DNA from: an uncultured Bacteroidales bacterium
GTDB lineage: Bacteria > Bacteroidota > Bacteroidia > Bacteroidales > Bacteroidaceae
DNA length: 64,000 nucleotides
Direction of reading: 5' to 3'
NCBI GenBank assembly: GCA_902778625.1
Contig: CACYYM010000007.1
Span: 1 to 64,000 of the forward strand
The position numbers and the translations under genes were made by a program. The notes beneath the pieces were generated by a model, which made no database searches, was not told where the DNA came from, and saw only the letters and a list, made by a program, of their open reading frames with translations. Positions within the stretch are counted from its first letter, which is position 1. Each line of letters begins with the position of its first letter. Below, piece by piece: positions 54,305 to 63,174 of this stretch.

Positions 54305-55654
54305 ATGAAACAAGATACCATTTGCGCCCTTGCCACCCCTCCAGGTGGAGCCATTGCCGTTGTTCGTGTCAGCGGACCTGATGCCGTAGCCATTACCGGC
54401 AGCATCTTCTCCAAACCACTCGAGAAGGCTGAAGGCTACTCCTTGCACTTCGGCGAAATCAAGGATATGGACGGCAAGGAACTTGATGAGGTACTTGTTT
54501 CCGTCTTTCGTGCACCACATTCTTACACGGGCGAGGACAGCACAGAGATAAGCTGTCACGGCAGCTCCTATATCGTGAAGAACCTGCTGGAGTCGCTCAT
54601 CTGGGCTGGTGCACGTCAAGCCGAGCCTGGCGAATTCACCATGCGAGCCTTCATGAACGGCAAGCTCGACCTCAGTCAGGCAGAAGCTGTGGCCGACCTC
54701 ATTTCCTCCTCCACTCAGGCAACACACCAGATGGCAATGAGCCAGATGCGCGGCCAGTTCAGCCAAGAGTTGAAGGACCTTCAAGGGCAACTCCTGCACC
54801 TCACCTCCCTGCTCGAACTCGAACTTGACTTCAACGACCAGGATGTCGAGTTTGCGAACAGAAAAGAGCTTGCCGAACTGATGGATAAGATTGAGAAACA
54901 CATCAAAGACCTGGCAGACTCTTTCCAGACAGGAAATGCCATCAAGAATGGCGTTCCCGTGGCTATCATAGGCGCTCCCAACGTCGGCAAATCCACCCTG
55001 CTAAACGCCCTTGTAGGCGAAGAAAGAGCCATCGTCTCGAACATTCAAGGCACAACACGCGACCTCATCGAGGAAACCATACAAATCGGCGGCATCACGT
55101 TCCGCTTCATTGATACGGCAGGCATTCGCAAGACACAAAGCAAGCTGGAACGCATGGGCATAGAGCGCTCCATCGAAGCTGCCGAGAAAGCCAAAATCAT
55201 ATTGCTCATAACCGATGCAGGACAGCCTTTCCCCGATTTAGACTTTAAGAACAACCAAATCGTATTGCAAGTCATCAACAAGTGCGACATTTCGCTGCCA
55301 AGCAGTTCATACCTCTATCATCGTTTGCCAGACGACCGCTTGTTCCATATCTCTGCAGCAAAAGGCGACGGCATGGACATCCTGCGTCAGGCTTTGGTAA
55401 AGGAAGTTTCTCTGCCCACCAATCTTGATTCCACACATTCAATCGTAACCAATGTCCGCCACTATAACGCCCTGAAGCAAGCCCTCAAAGCCCTTCGTCG
55501 TGCCAAGAAAGCATTCGCCGACCAAACACCAACAGACCTCGTCGCCGAAGATCTGCGCGGGTGCCTCCATCACCTCGGCGAAATCACCGGCAGCGAAATC
55601 ACCTCCGAAGACGTGCTCAAAAACATCTTTGCCAACTTCTGCGTCGGCAAATAA
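54305..55654 (+). CDS. mnmE: tRNA modification GTPase MnmE
   Basis: The 449-residue protein has the N-terminal THF-binding domain (ICALATPPGGAIAVVRVSG), helical region, G domain (GAPNVGKSTLLNAL; DTAG; NKCD) and the C-terminal CVGK end. With MnmG it adds the carboxymethylaminomethyl group to U34 of tRNAs. ATG 54305 is chosen over a GTG six bases upstream because that GTG falls on the promoter. Confidence 0.95.
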   Translation: MKQDTICALATPPGGAIAVVRVSGPDAVAITGSIFSKPLEKAEGYSLHFGEIKDMDGKELDEVLVSVFRAPHSYTGEDSTEISCHGSSYIVKNLLESLIWAGARQAEPGEFTMRAFMNGKLDLSQAEAVADLISSSTQATHQMAMSQMRGQFSQELKDLQGQLLHLTSLLELELDFNDQDVEFANRKELAELMDKIEKHIKDLADSFQTGNAIKNGVPVAIIGAPNVGKSTLLNALVGEERAIVSNIQGTTRDLIEETIQIGGITFRFIDTAGIRKTQSKLERMGIERSIEAAEKAKIILLITDAGQPFPDLDFKNNQIVLQVINKCDISLPSSSYLYHRLPDDRLFHISAAKGDGMDILRQALVKEVSLPTNLDSTHSIVTNVRHYNALKQALKALRRAKKAFADQTPTDLVAEDLRGCLHHLGEITGSEITSEDVLKNIFANFCVGK

Positions 55655-55665
55655 CTTTTTGTTGC

Positions 55666-58600
55666 ATGAAAAAGCTGTTTTGTTTGTTATTGCTGCTTGT
55701 GATGGCAGTGATGGTGGCAGAAGCAGAGTCATCGACGTCGTCGGGAAATGGCTTCCGGCTGCGGCTGATGAATCATTGGGACAATCCAGACGGAACGGTG
55801 GAACGTGGCTATGCAGGCCGTTCGCTCTGGAAATGGGAAGAGATTCCTGCTGACCATCGGAAGAGTTTGCCGAGACACCTGCGTAAGCGCTACGAGGAGT
55901 ACGGACGTCTTCAGCGTGACTATGGCATCAATGGCACGGTGCTGAACAACGTGAATGCCAAGCCCTTGATGCTTAAGACAGATATGCTCAGGCGAGTGGC
56001 TCGCATAGCAGATGTGTTGCGGCCCTTTGGCGTACGTGTGTATCTGTCGGTCAACTTTGCTTCGCCAAAAGCTTTGGGCGAGGTGGATACGGCTGACCCA
56101 AATGACGAACGTGTGCAGGAGTGGTGGAGGCGGAAGGCTGACGAGATATATAGCCTGATTCCCGACTTTGGTGGCTTCCTTGTGAAGGCGAACAGCGAGG
56201 GCGAACCTGGTCCTGCCGACTATGGACGCAGTCATGCCGAGGGCGCGAACATGCTGGCTGCGGCGCTGGACAGACATGGTGGCATCGTGATTTGGCGTGC
56301 TTTTGTCTATTCACCGACGGGTGATGACCGTGCTAGCCAAGCGTTGCTGGAGTTCTTGCCACTCGACGGTAAATTTTCACGAAACGTGATTCTGCAGATA
56401 AAGAACGGTCCCATCGACTTCCAGCCACGCGAACCTGTGTCGCCACTTTTCTTTGCCATGAAACGGACACGCATGATGGCGGAACTGCAAATCACTCAGG
56501 AATACACTGGGCATAGCATCCACACTTGTTTTCTTATACCTATGTGGCACGATTTCTTTGCCCAACTTGCAGTTCAAGGAGTGCAGCTGGAAGGAGTGGC
56601 AGGCGTGGCCAACACAGGAGATGCTGAGAACTGGACAGCCAATCCGCTTGCTATGGCCAACTGGTATGGGTTCGGACGTCTAGCGTGTGACCCGACAACA
56701 GAGCCTCGCCAGATTGCAAAGGATTTCCTTCGCGAGAATTATTCGAGCGACGAACGCTTTGTTGGTCCTGTGACGGACTTGCTCATGCGAAGTCACGAAG
56801 CGTTGGTGAACTATATGATGCCTATGGGGCTGCACCACATCTTTGCTGCAGACCATCACTACGGACCAGAGCCGTGGTGCGAACGTGCTGGGTGGCGCGA
56901 GGACTGGTTGCCTCGCTATTATCACCGTGCCGATTCGATTGGCATAGGCTTTAACCGCAGCGACCATACAGAATTGGGTGCCAAAGGCTCGAACAATGTG
57001 GCACAATATCCCAAGCCATTGCGTTCCTTGTATAACAATCTGGAGACATGTCCTGAGTCTCTTCTGCTGTGGTTTCACCATGTGGCATGGAACTATCGGA
57101 TGAACGATGGGCAGACGCTTTGGGAACACCTGTGCCGCCACTACGACCATGGTGTGACGGAAGCGCAGGACTTCGTTCGTATCTGGCAAAAAGTCAGGCC
57201 CTATGTTGACCGCAAGCGCTACGAAGAGCAGCTGTGGCGACTCCAACGTCAGGCCGATGATGCTCAGTGGTGGCGTGATGCATGCTTGTTGTATTTCATG
57301 ACGTTCTCGCGAATGCCATTGCCTCAAGGCTCGCTCCCCACGATGTTCACGCTTCAGGAACTGCAGACCTTCCGATTGCGAATGGACAACTACCGCGCCC
57401 CTAACCCACAGGCCTTACCACAAGTACAGCGCATTCGGCTGCCTCGCATGTTCAGCGACGGAATGGTGTTGCAACGTGATGCACGTATTCCCATTTGGGG
57501 ATGGGCTACTCCTGGCTGCAAAGTCAAAGTGGAGTTGAATAACCATCACGCCACAGCAACAGCAGATGAAGATGGCAATTGGGAAGTGCGCTTGCCGAAG
57601 ATGCAAGCAGGCGGGCCTTACGAACTGCAGATTGGAAACCATACGATTCACGACGTGCTTATCGGTGACGTGTTCCTGTGCTGCGGTCAATCAAACATGG
57701 AGCTGCCCATCCGACGTTGTTTGGACAGCGTAGCAGCAATGGTGAAGGATTACGCTAACCCTCGCATACGCTATCTGAAAGTTCCGCACCAATTTAATTA
57801 TATGCATCCAAACGATGATATGGCAGTTCGTCCGTGGCAAGACATTACGCCCGAGAACTGCGGCGAAGTGAGTGCGCTCTGCTATTTCATGGCACGCGAA
57901 CTGCAGGAGCAGTACAATGTGCCCATAGGCATCATTAACAGCGCGGTTGGCGGCACACAAGTGCAAGCGTGGATGCCGAAGGAGACGCTCGAACAGTTCG
58001 ACGACTTTGCCGACGAATTCCTTCAGCCTCGGCACTGCCAGACAAATTGGGTGGATTCGGTAAACAGCGTGGAACAACGTGCCGCTGCTGAATGGGACAG
58101 ACAGACGAATGAATACGACAGCATCCTGTACCGATGGAACAAAGAAGATTACGATTTCACGTCGTGGAAACGCGTCAACATGTTCGACGACTGGAGCCAC
58201 GGACACAATGGCTCCTACTGGTTCCACACCACAGCCAACGTGCCGTCTGAACTGGCAGGACAGCCAGCCCGACTCCGCTTCGGTGCGATGAAAGATGCTG
58301 ACTCGATTTTTATCAACGGACACTTCATCGGCAGCACTTCTTACGAATATCCTCCGCGCATTTACGACGTGCCGTCTGGTCTATTACGACACGGTGAAAA
58401 TGACATTTTAACACGTCTAATTTCCCAACACGGCACGCCGAATTTCACACCAGGCAAGCGTTACCAGTTGGAGATAAGCGGACATATTATTCCTCTTGCC
58501 GACACATTGCAAATGGCGATTGGTTGCGTTAGGCCGGAACGTCCTCGTTGCACTTACTTTGTCGACTGCCCTGCGGCACTCTACAACGCCATGATTGCTC

Positions 58601-58965
58601 CTTTGAAGCATTTCCCTTTCAAAGGTATCGTCTGGTATCAGGGTGAATCGAACATCGAGACGCCACATCGCTATGCCGATTATCTCACGGCGTTGGCTAA
58701 GTCGTGGCGGCAGCAGTTTAGGCACGATGTTCCCTTTGTCATTGTGCAACTGCCAGGAATCATGAATCACAGTTCAAAACAGCTCGCAACGGGCTGGACG
58801 CTTATCCAACACGAACAGAAGATTGCTGCTGAGCGCATTCCTAAGGCTGCACTCGTCTCCCTGAAAGACACAGGCGAGGCCAACGACATTCACCCGCAGG
58901 ACAAACACATCGTAGGCCATCGTGTTGCCAAGCAGATGAGTCGTCTGACATATGGCAAGTACTGA
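55666..58965 (+). CDS. GH67 alpha-glucuronidase fused to a SASA-type acetylesterase
   Basis: The 1099-residue protein has a signal peptide, then a GH67 core starting almost at once (LMNHWDNPDGTVERGYAG, about residue 34). GH67 motifs are GINGTVLNNVNA, KANSEGEPGPADYGR (general-acid Glu), KNGPIDFQPREP (Asp) and ELQITQEYTG (Glu). The usual N-terminal GH67 domain of about 120 residues is missing. From about 585 an esterase follows: FLCCGQSNMELP (Ser), GIINSAVGGTQVQAW, GIVWYQGESNIETP and NDIHPQDK (Asp, His), with a jelly-roll insert. It could remove glucuronic acid and acetyl groups from xylan oligosaccharides. Confidence 0.85.
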   Translation: MKKLFCLLLLLVMAVMVAEAESSTSSGNGFRLRLMNHWDNPDGTVERGYAGRSLWKWEEIPADHRKSLPRHLRKRYEEYGRLQRDYGINGTVLNNVNAKPLMLKTDMLRRVARIADVLRPFGVRVYLSVNFASPKALGEVDTADPNDERVQEWWRRKADEIYSLIPDFGGFLVKANSEGEPGPADYGRSHAEGANMLAAALDRHGGIVIWRAFVYSPTGDDRASQALLEFLPLDGKFSRNVILQIKNGPIDFQPREPVSPLFFAMKRTRMMAELQITQEYTGHSIHTCFLIPMWHDFFAQLAVQGVQLEGVAGVANTGDAENWTANPLAMANWYGFGRLACDPTTEPRQIAKDFLRENYSSDERFVGPVTDLLMRSHEALVNYMMPMGLHHIFAADHHYGPEPWCERAGWREDWLPRYYHRADSIGIGFNRSDHTELGAKGSNNVAQYPKPLRSLYNNLETCPESLLLWFHHVAWNYRMNDGQTLWEHLCRHYDHGVTEAQDFVRIWQKVRPYVDRKRYEEQLWRLQRQADDAQWWRDACLLYFMTFSRMPLPQGSLPTMFTLQELQTFRLRMDNYRAPNPQALPQVQRIRLPRMFSDGMVLQRDARIPIWGWATPGCKVKVELNNHHATATADEDGNWEVRLPKMQAGGPYELQIGNHTIHDVLIGDVFLCCGQSNMELPIRRCLDSVAAMVKDYANPRIRYLKVPHQFNYMHPNDDMAVRPWQDITPENCGEVSALCYFMARELQEQYNVPIGIINSAVGGTQVQAWMPKETLEQFDDFADEFLQPRHCQTNWVDSVNSVEQRAAAEWDRQTNEYDSILYRWNKEDYDFTSWKRVNMFDDWSHGHNGSYWFHTTANVPSELAGQPARLRFGAMKDADSIFINGHFIGSTSYEYPPRIYDVPSGLLRHGENDILTRLISQHGTPNFTPGKRYQLEISGHIIPLADTLQMAIGCVRPERPRCTYFVDCPAALYNAMIAPLKHFPFKGIVWYQGESNIETPHRYADYLTALAKSWRQQFRHDVPFVIVQLPGIMNHSSKQLATGWTLIQHEQKIAAERIPKAALVSLKDTGEANDIHPQDKHIVGHRVAKQMSRLTYGKY

Positions 58966-58983
58966 GCCTGTCGAGGTAAAAGT

Positions 58984-59652
58984 CTAAGTTTGCGGAGCGA
59001 AGGAAAGGAGACCCGTCAGTTCTTCAATTCTGTCGATGATAACGTCTGCTCCGGCCTGTTGAAGTTCTTCCCTGCTTCCGTTGCCCCAAGTGACGCCACA
59101 AGTCTTGGCTCCTGCATTGACGCCCATCTGAATATCTACAGCCATATCTCCTACAACAAGCGCTTCGCTGGCCTCGAACTTCATGGCAGCAAGCGTGTTC
59201 AGAACAGGCTCAGCATTGGGCTTTGCTTTCTCGACGTCGTCTGCTCCTATTAAATAGGAAATGTTATTCGCTAACCCAAGTTCGCGAGTAAGTTCAACTA
59301 GCGAAGCATGAGAGCGCGACGAAGCTATCGTGAGCGTAAAGCCCTGTTGTTTCAGGGCTGAAAGGGTTTCCACGACATGAGGAAATGCTTGCGGCTTAAT
59401 TGTTTGAACATTCTCGCAGAATATCCTCCTGTAAGTCTCTGCACAACGTTGGACTTGCTCCGGCTTTAAGTTGGGGAACAAGGCCTGAAAGCAGCCAGCA
59501 AGAGGCAGTCCAATGGTGGAGGCACACTCTGCTTCGCTCCGTTCCGGCAAAACCATTTCGGCAATAGTCATCTGCATGGTTGCTACGATAGTGCGTCTCG
59601 TATCGCCAAGCGTGCCGTCGAAGTCGAAGATTATCAGTTTTATGTCATTCAT
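58984..59652 (-). CDS. HAD-superfamily phosphatase
   Basis: The 222-residue protein has the HAD motifs: IIFDFDGTLGDT (nucleophile Asp), IASSRS, K in EKAKPNAEP, and VVGDMAVDIQMG. A helical cap (about 20-85) is like phosphoglycolate phosphatases. The substrate is likely a small phospho-sugar. Its ATG overlaps the GH2 stop by 4 bases. Confidence 0.88.
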   Translation of the reverse strand: MNDIKLIIFDFDGTLGDTRRTIVATMQMTIAEMVLPERSEAECASTIGLPLAGCFQALFPNLKPEQVQRCAETYRRIFCENVQTIKPQAFPHVVETLSALKQQGFTLTIASSRSHASLVELTRELGLANNISYLIGADDVEKAKPNAEPVLNTLAAMKFEASEALVVGDMAVDIQMGVNAGAKTCGVTWGNGSREELQQAGADVIIDRIEELTGLLSFAPQT

Positions 59653-62267
59653 TTAATATCTATGTTACACGTTTCCTGCGACTGAAGCTTTGGCGAAGTC
59701 ACGGTGATGGCGACATTTCCCTTCTCTTCTTGCGGCTGGATAATGAGAAGAGCCTGACCGCGGAAAGTGGTAGGATTGAGCGAACGGAATGAACGAAGGT
59801 CGTATGGGTGGCCAGTGCCTGCGACAGCTATATGACGAGCTCCCGAAGTCTTAATTTCGAGGGGAATCTCTGCTGTCGGGCAAAGATTGCCTTCAGCATC
59901 TACTACATTAATATAAATATAGGCGAGGTCATTATGAGAAGCGGTAATGACTTTGCTGACAGGCTCGAGTTTTATGGCAACTGGAGCACCAGAGGTAACA
60001 AACCTGATTTCGGCTTTCTTTCCACGAACCACTTCTGCCTTCAGTTCACCGGGTTCATAAGCCACGCGGAAGGTAGCAGTGTAGGTATCTTGGTTGACAT
60101 CCTGTTCGCCAATTACTTTGCCATTAATAGACAAGCGGACTCGAGCCTCACGAGTATATACGTTGACGCGCAAAGAGTCGCTGCGACGACCGTTAACGTC
60201 GTGAACGATTCTGCCCCGAAGCGTGGCGTTGTCGTACTTCTCTGGACGGATGTCAATGGGCAGGTAATTACCATCATAATATGCGCGGTCATGCCAGTTC
60301 CAATGATTCTCCTCTGCCGTCCAGCACCAGCCAGCAGCATCTTCATATTCTCCATCGGTTACAGACGGACGTACTGCCATAGCAATGGGACACTGTCTCC
60401 ATACAACATCGCGATAGTATGACTGTGGCTTCTTGTTGCCTATCAGGTCAATATCACCACACCAGGCATTGAACCACGGCCAGGAGAGGTTTTGAATCCA
60501 ATGTCCTCGGTCGCCACGCTCAATAGCGTGACTGATACCCGCCTCACCAATATAGTCGATGGCTGTCCAAACGAAATCGCCTAAGATGTAGGGATGCTTC
60601 TCGATAGTATTCCAGTTGGCTGCCACAGCATTGGGGAACGATTCAGAGCCGTACATAATGCGCTCGGGGAACTTCTCGTGGTCGCTCTCGTAATAATGAA
60701 GCCCATAGTTGTAGCCACCCACCTCGACATTTTCAAATGCACGATATGAATCCTTTTCCCATGTCATCTTTTGAGCCTGACGGTCCCAGTATTCGCAAAC
60801 GGCAAAAGTTGTGGGCCTTGTTGTGTCTTCACTTTTGATGGCTCGGACTATGGCTTGTGCTATTTCCTTGCCTCGAGGCACATCCGAGCGTTGGGCTATC
60901 TCGTTTCCAATGCTCCACATGATAACGCTGGGGTGATTGCGGTCTCGGCGCACCATCAAGGCAGCATCATACTCGAAGTTTGTCGTACCGATGCCGACAA
61001 GCTTACCGCCAACGATGACCTGCTTTTCCTTCGAGAAGTAATTGCTGTAGTCATCTTTTCGCTTGGGCTCCTCCCATTGGTCGAAGCACTCATCGATAAC
61101 TAACATACCGAGACTGTCACAGGCATTTAGGAAGGCAACCGAAGTCAGGTTATGGCTTGTGCGAACAGCGTTGTAACCCTGTGCCTTCAGCAATTCCACC
61201 TTTCGCACTTCTGCACGGTCGATGGCAGCGCTCCCAAGCAATCCGTTGTCATGATGTACACAGCCGCCTCGCAACTTCATCGGCTTTCCGTTGAGCAGGA
61301 AACCCTTGTCGGCGGAAAAGTTGATAGTACGGATGCCAAAGGGGATTTCCAAGACATCGCGAACAACATTATCTGCATCGAGCAAGCTGATGCGCGCAGT
61401 ATAACGGTAAGGCGAATCGACAGACCAGAGGCGTGGAGATTTTACGTTTAGTTCAGTACCTCCAGAAGCGACCTCTCGCCCTTCTGCATCCATGATTTGT
61501 ACCTTTATCGTACCGTTAGCTGCCGCAGCATTCTCGTTGAATATCTTTGCCGAGACCTTAACTTTAGCGTTCTTCCCGTTCACTTCCGAGGCATCAACAT
61601 AAGTGTCCCATTCATCGATATGCAGCTTGTCCGTCGTTACCAACCACACATGACGGAAAATGCCACTGCCCGCATACCATCGGCTGTTCAAGCCCTCGTT
61701 GACTACCTTCACGGCAACTGTTACGTGCCGCTCGTCCTTAGTATTGCGAAACGTTTTATCATTTAGGACGCCATTCAAATCGACCGTGAAAGGCATATAG
61801 CCATAGACGTTCATTGCCGCCTTTCTTCCGTTCACCCACACCTCGGCTTGATTATACACGCCATCGAAGCGTAGGCGAAATGTCTTGTCCTGGAGTGTTT
61901 TGTCAACAGAACCGCCACTAGTATTCAGAGCAAATGTCTTACGATACCAGCCCGTGCCTCCCACGGTCTGTCCCAAGTCCGAGTCACCCGCGCTGAGCCG
62001 TGAGAATGGTCCTACCTGCCAATTCTTCCAGTCAGACGTCTGCTCCCTATAGTCATGGGCATACGCCTCTGGTTCCATACTGAAATCATGCGGCACGATA
62101 ACCTCACGCCACTTCGAATCATCGAAGTCTATGGCTTCCGCGTTAATGACTTCGCCGCGATGGAATCGCCAGCCTTCATCAAACGATTGCTTATGCCATG
62201 CATAAACACTCATCGGAGCAACACTCTGCAGTCCCAATATGGCCAAAAGGCAAATAATTTTCTTCAT
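59649..62267 (-). CDS. GH2 beta-galactosidase-like glycosidase
   Basis: The 872-residue protein has a signal peptide, GH2 sugar-binding domain (WRFHRGEV ... VGGTGWYRKTF ... EVWVNGRKA), Ig-like domain, barrel (RTSHNL, IDECFDQW, IMWSIGNEIAQ with acid/base Glu; MYGSESFP with nucleophile Glu) and two C-terminal sandwiches. Substrate could be a beta-galactoside or beta-glucuronide. In the operon with esterases it probably trims xylan or pectin side chains. Confidence 0.9.
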   Translation of the reverse strand: MKKIICLLAILGLQSVAPMSVYAWHKQSFDEGWRFHRGEVINAEAIDFDDSKWREVIVPHDFSMEPEAYAHDYREQTSDWKNWQVGPFSRLSAGDSDLGQTVGGTGWYRKTFALNTSGGSVDKTLQDKTFRLRFDGVYNQAEVWVNGRKAAMNVYGYMPFTVDLNGVLNDKTFRNTKDERHVTVAVKVVNEGLNSRWYAGSGIFRHVWLVTTDKLHIDEWDTYVDASEVNGKNAKVKVSAKIFNENAAAANGTIKVQIMDAEGREVASGGTELNVKSPRLWSVDSPYRYTARISLLDADNVVRDVLEIPFGIRTINFSADKGFLLNGKPMKLRGGCVHHDNGLLGSAAIDRAEVRKVELLKAQGYNAVRTSHNLTSVAFLNACDSLGMLVIDECFDQWEEPKRKDDYSNYFSKEKQVIVGGKLVGIGTTNFEYDAALMVRRDRNHPSVIMWSIGNEIAQRSDVPRGKEIAQAIVRAIKSEDTTRPTTFAVCEYWDRQAQKMTWEKDSYRAFENVEVGGYNYGLHYYESDHEKFPERIMYGSESFPNAVAANWNTIEKHPYILGDFVWTAIDYIGEAGISHAIERGDRGHWIQNLSWPWFNAWCGDIDLIGNKKPQSYYRDVVWRQCPIAMAVRPSVTDGEYEDAAGWCWTAEENHWNWHDRAYYDGNYLPIDIRPEKYDNATLRGRIVHDVNGRRSDSLRVNVYTREARVRLSINGKVIGEQDVNQDTYTATFRVAYEPGELKAEVVRGKKAEIRFVTSGAPVAIKLEPVSKVITASHNDLAYIYINVVDAEGNLCPTAEIPLEIKTSGARHIAVAGTGHPYDLRSFRSLNPTTFRGQALLIIQPQEEKGNVAITVTSPKLQSQETCNIDIK

Positions 62268-62299
62268 TTTATAAACGGTTTATGTTCAATTATTAATTT

Positions 62300-63154
62300 T
62301 CATTCTAAATACTTGCTGAAGAAAGACCATATCTCTTCTCCTGTATTGATATCGCGGTCGAACCAGCTGTGAGGGCCGTTAATTACTTCGTACAGCCACA
62401 CCTCGCAACCAGTAGGGCCGCCCGTGTACTTATGCTTGATGATGGAGCAGCCATTTTCCTTATTGAGTCCTTCGACGTGCTCGACGGTCTCGTGTTCGCA
62501 TTTATTCTTGGCAATCCAATATCCAATTGCTATGGGCACAGACATATAAGCGCCCCACCCTCCTTTGTTCTCGAGGTCGCCATTCCATTCCGAGGTGTGG
62601 TCGGCCGTTCCGTGTATCTCGAAGAGTGGAATGGGCTTGGGTGCATCCATTGTACGGTAAATCCATTCCATTGTTAAACCGGAAACGGGAGCCACTGCCT
62701 TGAAGGTCTTCTGCTTGCTATAAGCAGTCAGATAACACATCTCACCACCATTTGACATTCCCGTCATGAACGTATTCTTTCGGCTCAAGCCATATTTCTT
62801 CTGCACATACCTGGCCAATTGCTCCATCCCTGCCACTTCGTCCACTTTCCATCCTTGCTGAAATGGATAGCCAACGTTCCAAGAAGGCTTTCCCTGAGGG
62901 TCTTTCCAGCCACAAGGTATGCAAATGGCGAACTTGTGCTTCTCGGCAGCCTCGTTCATCCAAGTTCTTTGCTGACCTGGATTGCCATATCCGTGCAGCA
63001 CAAATACCAAAGGTGCACCCTTCTGTATTCCAGCTGGTTTATATATCCAAAAGTGTCGCATCTGTCCTTGAATCTTTAAGGAATCAAGTACGGGTTCTGC
63101 CACAACCGATGCACAAAAGAGTGGCAGCAAAATTAGGAGTAAAACTTTCTTCAT
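62300..63154 (-). CDS. CE1/PHB-depolymerase-like secreted esterase
   Basis: The 284-residue alpha/beta hydrolase has a signal peptide (MKKVLLLILLPLFCASVVA), oxyanion region FVLHGYG, nucleophile elbow GMSNGGEMCY, FEIHGTADHTSEW (Asp) and GPHSWF (His). Relatives include feruloyl esterases and LpqC-type depolymerases. The internal ATG 63154 gives the better signal peptide; ATG 63172 is possible. Confidence 0.82.
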   Translation of the reverse strand: MKKVLLLILLPLFCASVVAEPVLDSLKIQGQMRHFWIYKPAGIQKGAPLVFVLHGYGNPGQQRTWMNEAAEKHKFAICIPCGWKDPQGKPSWNVGYPFQQGWKVDEVAGMEQLARYVQKKYGLSRKNTFMTGMSNGGEMCYLTAYSKQKTFKAVAPVSGLTMEWIYRTMDAPKPIPLFEIHGTADHTSEWNGDLENKGGWGAYMSVPIAIGYWIAKNKCEHETVEHVEGLNKENGCSIIKHKYTGGPTGCEVWLYEVINGPHSWFDRDINTGEEIWSFFSKYLE

Positions 63155-63174
63155 GGCTTGCGTTTTCTGCATCT

